Shown piece by piece: positions 32,723 through 42,667 of a stretch of 64,000 nt of DNA. Source of the stretch: an uncultured Alphaproteobacteria bacterium (GTDB lineage Bacteria > Pseudomonadota > Alphaproteobacteria > RF32 > CAG-239). The stretch covers positions 1 to 64,000 of the forward strand of contig CALXYB010000002.1 of assembly GCA_944392835.1 (NCBI GenBank), given 5' to 3'. The notes beneath the pieces are model-generated. The model saw only the letters and a program-made list of their open reading frames with translations. It was not told the DNA's origin and made no database searches. The number at the start of each line of letters is the position of its first letter. The stretch's first letter is position 1. The translations under genes were made by a program, and so were the position numbers.

Positions 32723-34639
32723 TTATTTGACTTCTTCAAAGTCAGCATCTACGACTTTTTCATCGCCGTTCTGCTGGTTGGAAGCTCCTGCATCTGCGCC
32801 GGCTTGTGCGCCTTGTTGTGCGCCGGCGGCTTCAGCCTGCTGTTTGTACATAGCCTCGCCGAGTTTCAGAGAAGCCTGCATTAAAGCCTCAGTCTTTTCT
32901 TTAATAACAGACAAGTCCTCTGCCTCAACACCTGTCTTCAAGGCCTTAATGGCATCTTCAATCGCGGTCTTGTCAGCAGCGCTGATTTTATCAGCATTTT
33001 CTTTCAAGGTCTTTTCCGTTGTATGAATCAAACCTTCAGCTTGGTTCTTGGCTTCAACCAATTCTTTCTTCTTCTTATCAGCTTCAGCATTGGCTTCAGC
33101 GTCTTTTACCATCTTTTCAATATCGGCATCAGACAAACCACCGCTGGCCTGAATACGAATAGCCTGCTCTTTGTTGGTGGCCTTATCTTTGGCGGAAACA
33201 TTTACAATACCGTTTGCGTCAATATCAAAGGTTACTTCAATTTGCGGCATACCACGCGGTGCCGGCGGAATACCAACTAGGTCAAACTGACCAAGCAATT
33301 TGTTATCTGCGGCCATTTCACGCTCGCCTTGGAAGACGCGAATGGTTACGGCTGTCTGGCCATCTTCGGCGGTTGAGAATACCTGAGATTTGCGGGTCGG
33401 AATGGTTGTGTTGCGGTCAATCAATCTGGTGAAGACGCCGCCCAAGGTTTCAATACCCAAAGACAACGGGGTTACATCCAGTAGCAAAACATCTTTAACA
33501 TCGCCCATCAAGACACCGCCCTGAATGGCAGCACCGACAGCGACAACTTCATCCGGGTTTACACCTTTATGAGGTTCTTTGCCGAAGATTTCCTTAACTT
33601 TTTCCTGAACTTTCGGCATACGGGTCATACCACCAACCAAGATAACCTCATCAATATCGCTTGCCTTCAAGCCGGCATCTGCCAAAGCTTTTTTGCAAGG
33701 CTCAACCGTGCGGTCAATCAAGTCTTCTACCAAAGATTCAAGTTTGGCGCGGGTCAATTTGATGTTGAGGTGTTTCGGGCCGGTTGCATCTGCAGTAATG
33801 AACGGCAGGTTAACATCTGTCTGGGTTGCGGAAGACAACTCAATCTTGGCTTTTTCGGCAGCTTCTTTCAAGCGTTGCAGAGCCAAACGGTCGCCACGCA
33901 AATCAATGCCGGATTCTTTCTTAAATTCATCAGCCAAGTAGTTGACAATGCGTTGGTCAAAGTCTTCACCACCCAAGAAGGTATCACCGTTGGTGGATTT
34001 TACTTCAAATACGCCATCGCCGATTTCCAAAATGGAGATATCAAAGGTACCACCACCGAGGTCGTATACGGCGATTGTGCCATTAGCTTTTTTATCCATA
34101 CCATAAGCCAAAGCGGCAGCGGTCGGCTCGTTGATGATACGCAAAACTTCCAAACCGGCAATCTTACCGGCATCTTTTGTGGCCTGACGCTGAGAATCGT
34201 TGAAGTATGCCGGAACGGTAATAACGGCTTTTTCTACTTTTTCGCCCAGATAGCTCTCGGCATATTCCTTAATCTTCTGCAAAACGATAGCAGAAATTTG
34301 AGAAGGTGCATATTTCTGGCCTTTTACTTCGACCCAAGCATCGCCGTTGTCGCCGTCAATAATCTTAAACGGAACTTGTGCGCGGTCTTTAGATACTTCC
34401 GGCGAATTAAACCGGCGGCCAATCAAACGTTTGATGGCAAACAGTGTGTTTTCCGGATTGGTTACAGCCTGACGTTTTGCAGCAGAACCAACTAATCTTT
34501 CGTTATCTGTGAAAGCAACCATTGAAGGGGTGGTTCTGGCACCTTCAGAGTTCTCCAAAACCTTGGCTTCTTTGCCTTCCATGACGGCAAAGCAAGAGTT
34601 TGTCGTTCCTAAGTCAATACCAATAACTTTATTGCTCAT
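32723..34639 (-). CDS. dnaK: Hsp70 chaperone DnaK
   Basis: A 638-residue Hsp70. The nucleotide-binding domain has [11 protein letters not shown] (4-14), the phosphate loops [11 protein letters not shown] and [11 protein letters not shown], and the linker [16 protein letters not shown]. The substrate domain and a C-terminal lid follow, ending in an acidic tail ([13 protein letters not shown]). It binds unfolded segments with ATP control from J proteins and GrpE. Three J proteins in the window (dnaJ, a cbpA-like gene and a zinc-motif J protein) are possible partners. A heat-shock promoter lies upstream; dnaJ is not adjacent but 8 kb away. Confidence 0.98.
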   Translation of the reverse strand: MSNKVIGIDLGTTNSCFAVMEGKEAKVLENSEGARTTPSMVAFTDNERLVGSAAKRQAVTNPENTLFAIKRLIGRRFNSPEVSKDRAQVPFKIIDGDNGDAWVEVKGQKYAPSQISAIVLQKIKEYAESYLGEKVEKAVITVPAYFNDSQRQATKDAGKIAGLEVLRIINEPTAAALAYGMDKKANGTIAVYDLGGGTFDISILEIGDGVFEVKSTNGDTFLGGEDFDQRIVNYLADEFKKESGIDLRGDRLALQRLKEAAEKAKIELSSATQTDVNLPFITADATGPKHLNIKLTRAKLESLVEDLIDRTVEPCKKALADAGLKASDIDEVILVGGMTRMPKVQEKVKEIFGKEPHKGVNPDEVVAVGAAIQGGVLMGDVKDVLLLDVTPLSLGIETLGGVFTRLIDRNTTIPTRKSQVFSTAEDGQTAVTIRVFQGEREMAADNKLLGQFDLVGIPPAPRGMPQIEVTFDIDANGIVNVSAKDKATNKEQAIRIQASGGLSDADIEKMVKDAEANAEADKKKKELVEAKNQAEGLIHTTEKTLKENADKISAADKTAIEDAIKALKTGVEAEDLSVIKEKTEALMQASLKLGEAMYKQQAEAAGAQQGAQAGADAGASNQQNGDEKVVDADFEEVK

Positions 34640-34687
34640 TGTTTATATCCTCAATTTGTTATGAAATTTGTTCCTTTCTGATTGCTT

Positions 34688-34716
34688 ATATAGGAAGCCA
34701 AAAAGCGTTAAGCAAG
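34688..34716 (-). promoter_or_regulatory. Heat-shock (RpoH) promoter of dnaK
   Basis: On the minus strand CTTG (34713-34716), 18 bases and CCTATAT (34688-34694) match the alphaproteobacterial RpoH consensus exactly, about 50 bases before the ATG. Confidence 0.88.
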
Positions 34717-34744
34717 GTTTGAGGAGATTTTTTTATGTTTTTTT

Positions 34745-34792
34745 TGATAAAAAAAGCAAAAGGGCTTGAAACACTCTGTTTCAAACCCTTTC
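34745..34792 (-). terminator. Terminator of the 34.8 kb small gene
   Basis: On the minus strand AAAGGGTTTGAAAC pairs with GTTTCAAGCCCTTT across a five-base loop and is followed by TGCTTTTTTT. It separates that gene from the dnaK promoter. Confidence 0.8.
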
Positions 34793-34802
34793 TTTTGTCT
34801 TT

Positions 34803-35219
34803 TTATGAGCGGCGCATTGGTCTTTTGACTATCGGACGGTAGTCATATTTTTCAGTCTTCAATGCGCCTTCGGGAATGCTGTGAAAATTCCCGTCAACAT
34901 AATAAATCTCAGCATCTTCCGTCATCACCGATGAGGGAAGAGGATCGCCTCCAAGTTTTGTTAAGAACTGGTCTATGGCATTCTTTTCTTCAAAGATATG
35001 CTGCCAACACCAAGTGGAGCCCAATCGGCCATGTTCCTGCCAATGGCGAAGCCAAAGGCTTTTTATTGTTGCCTTACTAAAGATGTTAGGCTTGGGTTGT
35101 TTTAAGCTAATGAAGAAAATGTTAAACCGAATGCCCACTGTTCTTTCTTTCCACGGGGCGTACCATAAACGTTTTTTAACGACGGCTAATGAGATAGAGC
35201 GTCTTTCTTCTAGTTCCAT
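34803..35219 (-). CDS. Hypothetical protein, 138 residues
   Basis: No family recognised. The protein is basic and rich in Trp (KSLWLRHWQEHGRLGSTWCWQ) with no signal peptide or membrane span. The middle (HIFEEKNAIDQFLTKLGGD) looks helical and the C-terminus ends in basic residues (IVKRPMRRS). No ribosome site is visible before the ATG at 35219, so the true start may be further in. It is divergent from the exported protein at 35353 and has its own terminator. Confidence 0.55.
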   Translation of the reverse strand: MELEERRSISLAVVKKRLWYAPWKERTVGIRFNIFFISLKQPKPNIFSKATIKSLWLRHWQEHGRLGSTWCWQHIFEEKNAIDQFLTKLGGDPLPSSVMTEDAEIYYVDGNFHSIPEGALKTEKYDYRPIVKRPMRRS

Positions 35220-35290
35220 AATAGTATAAATTAATGTTTAATGTTTGAGATTAAAATGCACAAAATTGACAAAAAAGCCAAGGATAAATA

Positions 35291-35318
35291 TTGCTTTTTT
35301 TGTGTGTCATGCTATAAT
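35291..35318 (+). promoter_or_regulatory. Promoter of the 35.35 kb exported-protein gene
   Basis: TTGCTT, a 16-base spacer and TATAAT with an extended TG (TGCTATAAT), ending 35 bases before the ATG. Confidence 0.7.
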
Positions 35319-35352
35319 TATAGTAGTTTTAATATTTTGCGAGCGCCGCGTT

Positions 35353-36120
35353 ATGGACAAAAAAGAAATTAAGAATAAAATTGAACGGATTAAAGAAAGA
35401 GCTAAGACTCTTGCTCTTACGGCTTTGATTGGGGGTAGTTCTTTAACCGCTCATGCTGCACAAAATAATAATTCTTATGAATCTAGTAATTATAACAAAA
35501 CAGAAGTTATTACTAAGCATCTTAATGGCCAATTTTCGCAAAAATCTACACATTCTTCTTCCGAGCAAGTACAAACTATTGATGGAAAAACCGTGCGAAA
35601 TTATCAAGCGGCTCAGCAAAGTTTATATGATTTAGGCGACGGCTATTTTATGACTAGCTCAGAAGCGGTTATGCAAATATCTAAGGATGGAAAACGTAAT
35701 GTTGACAGAAATAACGTTTTGTACCTCACAACACCGTACGGAAGGACTTATGATTGTTCCTTTTTGCATGATAAAAATGGTCCCGATTTTTTGCCTGTCG
35801 GTTTTGAAAAAGGGTGTTTTGTAAAAGCTAATGGTGAACCAGACACAGAGTTAGAGAACAAACTCATTAAAGAAGTTAAAGAAACTGTCGGTGTGGATGA
35901 GATTACACCGGAAGCTACCATTAAATACAATAATATTATGGCTCAAAAAGAACTGAAAATTGCAAAAGAAAAAGGTATTCCGAATGATGCCGTTGCTAAA
36001 ATCGGTGTTTATTTACAACAAAACCTTGAGTTTTTGCACACAGGACAAACACATATTGCATCCATGGCTTCCTTCAGTGACTTTCAGACTATGGCGATGT
36101 CTCAACGTCAAGGTCGCTGA
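35353..36120 (+). CDS. Exported protein, function unknown
   Basis: A 255-residue protein from the ATG at 35353, after the promoter; in-frame starts upstream lie before the transcription start. A signal peptide with a long basic head ends TALIGGSSLTAHAA, cleaved before QNNN. The mature part is polar with no Cys pairs apart from DCSFLHDK and GCFVKANG. No domain is recognised; LYDLGDGYFMTSSEAVMQIS and LYLTTPYGRTYDCSF look like a beta-rich module. It is monocistronic, ending two bases before the convergent oxidoreductase gene. Confidence 0.7.
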   Translation: MDKKEIKNKIERIKERAKTLALTALIGGSSLTAHAAQNNNSYESSNYNKTEVITKHLNGQFSQKSTHSSSEQVQTIDGKTVRNYQAAQQSLYDLGDGYFMTSSEAVMQISKDGKRNVDRNNVLYLTTPYGRTYDCSFLHDKNGPDFLPVGFEKGCFVKANGEPDTELENKLIKEVKETVGVDEITPEATIKYNNIMAQKELKIAKEKGIPNDAVAKIGVYLQQNLEFLHTGQTHIASMASFSDFQTMAMSQRQGR

Positions 36121-36122
36121 TT

Positions 36123-37058
36123 TTATCTGACTTTGTTCTGACTTGTTTTAAAATATTCAATTATGGAAGGATTTTGCTCTAGTTTTAGACAAAGTTTTAA
36201 GATATTCGTTGCTTCTTCGGCATTGACTTTCGGTGTTTCCCTACCTTCAACACAGTTCAGAAAATTTGCCAGCTCATTTTGCAAAGAATTTCCGCCTTCG
36301 GTTAAAAGCTTACCGTTTTTATAAAGGGCTCTGCTCATAAATTCTATGCGGAAAATGTTACCTTGAGCGTCTTCAATGTTCATATATCTTTCAATGTCTT
36401 TATCTTCCCGCAAGGCTTCCAGCTTTACTTTGGCGCTGTTTTTATATTCCATTTCCGCAATAGCGTGATTTTCCCAGCTCAAATCCGGTCTTTTGGTGGT
36501 TTGGGTGCTTTTTAAGTCATCACCCAACAGAGAATAAACTATTGCCAAATCATGAATCATCAGTTCCTGAACAGCGCTTATACCGGTTTTATTTTCCGCA
36601 TTGCGGCTGGTGCGAATGCCCTCAATTTTGGTTATTGGAGCTTGTAACTCATCCTTCAAACGCTCTACGGCAGGATTATAATTTTCGGTATGCCCCGTAA
36701 CAATCAGGCTATTTCCGGCTTTGGCCGCAGCCAATAGTTTTTTACACCCGCTCAAAGTGATAGCAAGCGGTTTTTCTATCAGACAAGGGATACCCTTTAA
36801 AAGTAATTCTTCGCCGATTTTTGCATGGGTTGGCCCCGGTGTTGACACAATCACGGCATCTACTTTGTCTTTGTTTATATCTTCCAAGCTCTTAAAATAA
36901 GGTACATTGAGTTCTGCAGCACGGCGGGCGGAAGAGGCTTCCGTTGAGTTCAAAATCCCCGCAATTTCTACTCTATCAGCAAAGTTTTCACGCAGAGTTT
37001 TGAGGTGTTTTTGCCCCATATTGTTGCAGCCGATAATGGCTATTTTGATTTTGCTCAT
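36123..37058 (-). CDS. Gfo/Idh/MocA-family oxidoreductase
   Basis: A 311-residue NAD(P)-dependent dehydrogenase. Rossmann loop AIIGCNNMGQKHLK (8-21; a G-C-N-N-M-G variant), then AVIVSTPGPTHAKIGEELL, and the conserved LIEKPLA (about 92-98), whose Lys is catalytic. The C-terminal half is the usual open beta sheet. Substrates in the family are sugars, inositols and UDP-sugar acids; none can be chosen. It follows the thymidine phosphorylase gene by 11 bases in the same direction, so a pentose or nucleoside link is possible. Confidence 0.9.
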   Translation of the reverse strand: MSKIKIAIIGCNNMGQKHLKTLRENFADRVEIAGILNSTEASSARRAAELNVPYFKSLEDINKDKVDAVIVSTPGPTHAKIGEELLLKGIPCLIEKPLAITLSGCKKLLAAAKAGNSLIVTGHTENYNPAVERLKDELQAPITKIEGIRTSRNAENKTGISAVQELMIHDLAIVYSLLGDDLKSTQTTKRPDLSWENHAIAEMEYKNSAKVKLEALREDKDIERYMNIEDAQGNIFRIEFMSRALYKNGKLLTEGGNSLQNELANFLNCVEGRETPKVNAEEATNILKLCLKLEQNPSIIEYFKTSQNKVR

Positions 37059-37069
37059 ATTCGCCTCTT

Positions 37070-38566
37070 TTAATAAGCTCCGCGACCGGAAATCTCATAA
37101 CCCGTATAGCCATCCACAACCGAGTTGGCAAAGGCAAAGTCTGTTGAATTGCAAGAGTGTATGCGGTATAAGGTCTCGCCCTGTTCTACCGTATCTCCGA
37201 CTTTTTTCATTAAATCCAGCCCTGCTCCCGGATATTGGCTCGCGCCTGCCCAAATGCCTATTTTATTGATACGCGCATTGTCAATGGCCTCAACCACACC
37301 GCTGACATTGGAAACAATATCTCGGGTCAAATGGCCGAGCTGAGGTTGCGGTGCTTTGCCTTGAGCATGGATAATCTGATTCATAACCTCAAGCGCACGT
37401 CCTGATGTTAAAATCTCTTTAGCAACATGGTAGCCTTGTCCTCCACGGAGTTTGGGGTCAAACTCTAACATTCTGCCAGCCAAGAACAGCGATTTTTCAA
37501 GCAAGTCTTGCGGTGCATCTTCTTTATTGCGCAAAACTTTCATAACATCTCTAGCTTCCAAAACCGCGCCAACACCGTTGCCTATGGGCTCGGAACCGTC
37601 GGTGATTACGGCATCTATCTCTATGGAGAGCATATCTCCGACATATTCAATAAGTTTTCTTAGACGCATAGCCTCATTGGTGTTCTTTATGCGCGACTTC
37701 GGTCCTACCGGAATGTCTACCACCAAATGCGTTACACCCGCAGAAAGCTTGATGGCTAAGATTGAAGCGGCAATATGTTCTTGTTGGGTGATGCCGATTT
37801 GTCTTTCAACCGAAGAGACTATCTTGTTGGCTCTTGCAATATCCAAAGAATTGTAGCTGGCTATGGCTCCGCGGTTTTCCTTTATGAGCTCTTTGAGCTC
37901 TTTTTCATCAATATCCACGTTGGCCAAAACCGCAAAAGTATCCGCAACGCCGGCACAAGAGGTCAGAGAATGTGAACAGGTTTTGGGAATCGGCAAACCA
38001 TAGGCTGCCACTATCGCCGTGGTGATTATATCCGTCTTGTTTCCGGGGACACCGCCCAAGCAATGGCAATCAACCACAATACTCTCATTATCCCAATGCA
38101 GGACTTTGTCGCCGATTAAGGCCTCGGTCAAAGCCAGAACCTCCGGCGCGCTCATAAATGAGCCGCTGGCAACCAAAAATGAGGCTATATCCATATTGGA
38201 ATATCTTTTGGAGGCAATATCGTTAATGATGGCGCTATATTCGCCTGAGCTTAAAATATTGCCGGCAATTTTGCGCTTGATTGAGGCTAAGCTCGGCGGC
38301 GGAGAAGACAAAGTCAGAGAAACATTGGCGCCTTCCGGCAAATTTATCTGCTCGTAGGCTTCCGTATTTAAGGCCAGTTCGTTGGGTTTGCAAAGTTTTG
38401 GGTCATCGACAATTTGTAAAAAAGCAAAAACAGGCTTAACACCGCCATGAATTTCTACTTTGGTTAAAGAACGGATGTCATCTACCTTATAAGCCGTGCA
38501 ATCCTTATGGACATAAGCCAAATTTTCATTAAAAGAGTGAATGGGCAGATGTTTCAGTGTCAGCAT
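37070..38566 (-). CDS. Thymidine phosphorylase family, AMP-phosphorylase type
   Basis: A 498-residue enzyme of the nucleoside phosphorylase II family. An N-terminal extension of about 85 residues (double-psi-barrel type) precedes the usual alpha and alpha/beta domains; DCHCLGGVPGNKTD (about 167-180) and PKTCSHSLTSCAGVADT align with AMP phosphorylases of archaea rather than with short bacterial DeoA. It cleaves a nucleoside or nucleotide with phosphate; AMP phosphorylase gives ribose-1,5-bisphosphate. The substrate needs assay. It pairs with a Gfo/Idh oxidoreductase gene downstream. Confidence 0.87.
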   Translation of the reverse strand: MLTLKHLPIHSFNENLAYVHKDCTAYKVDDIRSLTKVEIHGGVKPVFAFLQIVDDPKLCKPNELALNTEAYEQINLPEGANVSLTLSSPPPSLASIKRKIAGNILSSGEYSAIINDIASKRYSNMDIASFLVASGSFMSAPEVLALTEALIGDKVLHWDNESIVVDCHCLGGVPGNKTDIITTAIVAAYGLPIPKTCSHSLTSCAGVADTFAVLANVDIDEKELKELIKENRGAIASYNSLDIARANKIVSSVERQIGITQQEHIAASILAIKLSAGVTHLVVDIPVGPKSRIKNTNEAMRLRKLIEYVGDMLSIEIDAVITDGSEPIGNGVGAVLEARDVMKVLRNKEDAPQDLLEKSLFLAGRMLEFDPKLRGGQGYHVAKEILTSGRALEVMNQIIHAQGKAPQPQLGHLTRDIVSNVSGVVEAIDNARINKIGIWAGASQYPGAGLDLMKKVGDTVEQGETLYRIHSCNSTDFAFANSVVDGYTGYEISGRGAY

Positions 38567-38648
38567 ATATTACCTCTATTACCAAAGTGATGTCTGAAGG
38601 ACATTATGGCATAATTTTAATTTAATTAAAGTTAATTTTGCAAAAGAG

Positions 38649-38673
38649 AATGCCGAGCTCATAGCTCGGCATT
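38649..38673 (-). terminator. Hairpin after the 1255-residue gene
   Basis: AATGCCGAGC/GCTCGGCATT, ten perfect pairs, thirteen bases after the stop on the minus strand and followed by CTCTTTTGC. Confidence 0.7.
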
Positions 38674-38685
38674 CAGGGTTAAAGG

Positions 38686-41600
38686 TTATTTCTCCTTTGT
38701 AAACATTCTCATAAAGCGGGCGATTTTGCCGGTTTCCTTAAACTCTTTCTTATCAGCTTCGCGCTGCTTTTGAGCTTGTTTATAGCCTTCAGGCGTGTTC
38801 TCGGAGATTTCAACACCATGAATGTCCTCCTCGGCAAAGCGGTCTGCAACAACGGCTCCGTGCATTTTGCCCTGCATCTCATGTTGGCGCGCTTTAAGAA
38901 CCTCTTTGCGTTTTTGAACATGGTCGTGCATTTCTGCTTTGAGAGCTTCTTCTTTCTCGCGTTTTTGGCGATAAGCTTCTATGGCTTTCTCATCTCCGCT
39001 TAATGCTCTTGATAAAGCCTCGCTATATTCTTTGCTTTCTTTATCTTTTTCCGTTAATTCATAGCGTTTTTTATCTTCCGACTTGGTGTTTTTCTTAGAT
39101 TCAGGTTTTTCTTCCAAACCTTCTACCTCATTATAAGCAACATCGCCTGATGTCGGACCATAATAAACATTATCACCTTGTAAGCCCATTAATCTTTGCT
39201 CTAAGGTATTTCCTTTATCATCTTTGCCCGGTTTCGCGACAGCTCTTGCTGTATCCTTGTCGTCCTTGCCCGGTTTTGCGATAGTTCTTACCGTACCTTT
39301 GTCGTCCTTGACCGGTTTTGCTATAGTTCTTACCGGCTCATTTTTATCCTTAACGGGTTGTTTGTCATCCTGAGCTTTCTTTCTCTTCAGCAAACGGTCG
39401 GCAATAGAACCGATTTTTTCCTTCATCAGCTTAACTTTCTTTACCTGAGCAAAGAAGTATGGCGGAATGTAGGGGACAATATTTTCCGGTTCGTTCGGAA
39501 CCCAAACTCTCTCACCGGGGATAATTCTGTCAGGGTCTTGCCATCTGTCATACTGAATACCATCCGGACGAGAGGGGTCATAAGAATATAAGTCTTGCGG
39601 TTTGATGCCGACATCCGGGATTAAGTGTCCCATATGACCATTGGCGTCCGCACTGATATGCAACGCAACTTTGTCCATAACCTGTATTTCTGCCGGACTT
39701 AACGGTTGTTGCGGATTGGTACTCAAGTGCTTGAAGACATCTTCATAAGTTATGTGGTTGCCGTTGGCATCGGTTACACCCATAATATCACCCAAAGTGC
39801 GAGACGGATCTTGCGCCAAAGGTGTATCCGGCGCACCTAACAAATGCGCGTTCTCAAGTTTGGCAAGGTTAACATCCGCAGCTTCCGGTGCCCAGCCCGT
39901 ATGGTGTTGTTGTAAATTGCTCAAAGCCTCATTATAAGTTCCGTGAGCATGGAAAGCAGATTCCATCGGCTGAGAGCCATCCGGCGTATAACGCGCACCA
40001 TGGCTTACGCCATCGCTGTTGTTCCAAACTTCGGCTTTGTCAATGTGTTTTTGATCATAGGTTTTAATCTCGTGCTTTTCACCGGGGACGATTTCACCGT
40101 TTCGTTCTGACCAATGACCAAAAGGTCCGTTTTCGGCAGAAAGTGTATCACCGATGAAATTACCTAATTTTTGACCACCCCAAGCAGCTAAAGGCGTAAT
40201 AGCAACGGAAGCAACCGTCATTAATGTGGCTTCACCTGTCTTAATTCCGGCTTTCTTGGCTTTCTTAAAGGAGAAATAACCGTTTCTGACCATATTCGCG
40301 CCCATGACGGCATATAAACCTTCCGGACGACCCCAAGCAACCGCACCATAGGCTGCAGCACTCAAAAGCATATTGGTTAAAAGCTCGGGATCTTTATAAA
40401 ACTTGTATTTTTTGCCTTGAGCATGAGCAGCGCGGCGGCGTTGCTGATAGGCAACCGTCATACCGACAAGAGCCAAACCGGCTGAAGCATAAGCACAATA
40501 GGGTTGCGCACCAGGAATGCGGCTGGCGACGGCAAAGCTTGCGGAAATACCGCCAACCAAGGCTGCGTTTCCGGCTAAACCCCTCCAGAAGTTTTTGCGG
40601 AAATTTTTGGTGTCGGCTTTTTCTTCAAAACGGGCGTTGGCCAGTTTGTCTATCTTGCTAACCGGCGCGTACAAGCGATTGATTATCGGCGCCTGCTTGC
40701 CTACTTTCTTAGCCAGATGATCAAATTTGCTAGTCTTTTGGTTAACCCATTTGTCTTTAGCACCATCCCAACCTTCTGCAGAAAACGTATAAGTTTGACC
40801 GTTGAGCAAGTCAGTCTTTAGTTTGTTAAAAGGAATCGGAGCTTGTTTTTGTGCTTTCCGATCTGCATTAACAAACATAAATACGCTCTTCAAAAACTCA
40901 TCATTGGCTGAAGCATGAATGTCTTTTTTGTCAGCGGTTTTGCTTTCCATCAAAACCTGATCATCCAAGGCATCGCTCTTGGCAACAAGCATCAAGACTT
41001 CGGTTAATTCTTCCTTGCTTACACCGTTAGCATTTAAGGCATTGAGAATCTTCTGATTATCCGCATTGAACTTGAAATCAGCCAGTTTTTGCTCAGTATC
41101 TTGGGCGATGGCTTCCAATTTCTCGGCATCATTTTGTGTCTTGCCATATAAGCCGAAATCTTGCTCATATTTGGTCATCCACTCATCCAAAATGCCTTTG
41201 GCACCTTTGCCGTTTTTATTTTGGTTGCGGATGTCTATCATCTCAACATAGCCGTCATAAACATCGGCAATGTTACTTGTATCTACAAAGTAGTAACCCG
41301 TACGGTTGGCCATATCGTTAATCATGCTATCCATACGCTCATGAATGGCCGCTAAAACCGTTTCCTCATTGTTGGTGTTGGCTTTCTTTTGTTTGGCTTC
41401 GGCAATATCCTTATTGAGGTTTCTTTCCCATTGTGCCAGAGCTTTTGGCGGAACAAGGTCAAAGTTCATTTCCATTTGCAAATGTTGTTCAACGCGTTTG
41501 CGATATTCCTCACGCTCCTTATCATTTAAGTCATCGGCTTTTTTGACCTCATCAACCAGTTTTTCTACCGGCAAGTCATCAACTTTTACGCTGCCGTCCA

Positions 41601-42453
41601 CTTTGTTCATGGATTGGAGAACTTTAACGCGAATGCGGTCAAGCCATACTTCGTTCTGGTCGGAATACATACTTCTAATACGTTCGTACTCGTCTTTGCC
41701 CAAAACATCTTCCAATTCATTCTTTGTAGGTTGATTGTCGCTAATCTCATTATTATTAGGCTGTTTGACATCCAAAACACTATTCTTTTGCTTGCTCTTA
41801 TTATATTCAGCACCGGCCTTAAAGATAGCGTCCAGGTATTTATTGGATTTGCCGCTTGTAGGAAGTTTTTTGACTCTTTCTTCTGGATATTCTATCGGAT
41901 AATAAGAATCCTTCATTCCTTGAATGCAATAAGAAAATAAGGCGTTTTCTTTACTGTCTATCTTAAATTCTTTTCCGTCGCCAGCCACCTCAGAAAGCAT
42001 AGCTTCTAACTTCTTTTCTTCCTCAGGGCTATGTTGACCGGAACTTAAAGCAAAAAAGCCTGCTTTTTCAAAATAGCTGTTGATTTCTTTACTCGGAGTT
42101 CTTTTTCTTAGCTCTCCGGCATTTTTAGCATCGCGGACTAAATCATAGCTCAAAGCAAACCATGTTTCCAATTTTTCTAAAGAATCTACTTCACGAAGTT
42201 TGTCGTACAAATTTTCAGCCAGTTTATATCTTTCTTCTTCGGTATGGTTGCCTTTATATTCGGCCATAAAGGTATCTTCTTTAGCATTCTTTTCCGGCTG
42301 ATTTTCTTGTCCGTATTTCTTCATAAATTCTTCTCTTTGAGATGGGTTCAGAGTATCCAAGAACTTGTCTACCGTGGGCTCTTTCTCGCCACTAAAACGC
42401 ACATAATCTTGATATTCTTCACTTTGTGCATAAACTTCTTTAATATCAGCCAT
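38686..42453 (-). CDS. Large membrane protein, 1255 residues, function unknown
   Basis: No family recognised. Residues 1-620 are charged and helical with coiled-coil character. Then come three to four hydrophobic segments between about 645 and 790 (for example GNAALVGGISASFAVASRI and YASAGLALVGMTVAYQQ). After a soluble stretch there is a short motif WQDPDRIIPGERVWVP (about 975-990) that resembles the end of a LysM-type repeat. A lysine-rich region (about 1030-1085) holds three copies of a unit like KPVKDDKGTVRTIA. The C-terminal 130 residues are strongly charged coiled coil. No signal peptide. It is divergent from dnaJ with about 170 bases between. Confidence 0.75.
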   Translation of the reverse strand: MADIKEVYAQSEEYQDYVRFSGEKEPTVDKFLDTLNPSQREEFMKKYGQENQPEKNAKEDTFMAEYKGNHTEEERYKLAENLYDKLREVDSLEKLETWFALSYDLVRDAKNAGELRKRTPSKEINSYFEKAGFFALSSGQHSPEEEKKLEAMLSEVAGDGKEFKIDSKENALFSYCIQGMKDSYYPIEYPEERVKKLPTSGKSNKYLDAIFKAGAEYNKSKQKNSVLDVKQPNNNEISDNQPTKNELEDVLGKDEYERIRSMYSDQNEVWLDRIRVKVLQSMNKVDGSVKVDDLPVEKLVDEVKKADDLNDKEREEYRKRVEQHLQMEMNFDLVPPKALAQWERNLNKDIAEAKQKKANTNNEETVLAAIHERMDSMINDMANRTGYYFVDTSNIADVYDGYVEMIDIRNQNKNGKGAKGILDEWMTKYEQDFGLYGKTQNDAEKLEAIAQDTEQKLADFKFNADNQKILNALNANGVSKEELTEVLMLVAKSDALDDQVLMESKTADKKDIHASANDEFLKSVFMFVNADRKAQKQAPIPFNKLKTDLLNGQTYTFSAEGWDGAKDKWVNQKTSKFDHLAKKVGKQAPIINRLYAPVSKIDKLANARFEEKADTKNFRKNFWRGLAGNAALVGGISASFAVASRIPGAQPYCAYASAGLALVGMTVAYQQRRRAAHAQGKKYKFYKDPELLTNMLLSAAAYGAVAWGRPEGLYAVMGANMVRNGYFSFKKAKKAGIKTGEATLMTVASVAITPLAAWGGQKLGNFIGDTLSAENGPFGHWSERNGEIVPGEKHEIKTYDQKHIDKAEVWNNSDGVSHGARYTPDGSQPMESAFHAHGTYNEALSNLQQHHTGWAPEAADVNLAKLENAHLLGAPDTPLAQDPSRTLGDIMGVTDANGNHITYEDVFKHLSTNPQQPLSPAEIQVMDKVALHISADANGHMGHLIPDVGIKPQDLYSYDPSRPDGIQYDRWQDPDRIIPGERVWVPNEPENIVPYIPPYFFAQVKKVKLMKEKIGSIADRLLKRKKAQDDKQPVKDKNEPVRTIAKPVKDDKGTVRTIAKPGKDDKDTARAVAKPGKDDKGNTLEQRLMGLQGDNVYYGPTSGDVAYNEVEGLEEKPESKKNTKSEDKKRYELTEKDKESKEYSEALSRALSGDEKAIEAYRQKREKEEALKAEMHDHVQKRKEVLKARQHEMQGKMHGAVVADRFAEEDIHGVEISENTPEGYKQAQKQREADKKEFKETGKIARFMRMFTKEK

Positions 42454-42597
42454 TGGAAACTCTCCTAAAAAACTTTCAAATATGACTTTACATTACCATA
42501 TTTTGTGTATTTTGGCAATATATTTTGTCTAATTCTGCTTACTGCCTGAATTTTAGCAGAAAAATATTAAAAAATGCCTTACATTTGCTTAAAAGCT

Positions 42598-42626
42598 CTT
42601 GCGTTTTGGTTTTATTCAACCTAAAT
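42598..42626 (+). promoter_or_regulatory. Heat-shock (RpoH) promoter of dnaJ
   Basis: CTTG (42598-42601), 18 bases and CCTAAAT (42620-42626), one base off the alphaproteobacterial RpoH consensus, 41 bases before the dnaJ ATG. Confidence 0.8.
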
Positions 42627-42667
42627 AAGGGTAAAGTTTGTTTAATAATATTATTTGCGCAAAAAAA

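Noticed and set aside
33569..34495. 308-codon open frame opposite dnaK
   Set aside because: This antisense frame is a well-known by-product of codon bias in dnaK; no start signal or domain is seen.
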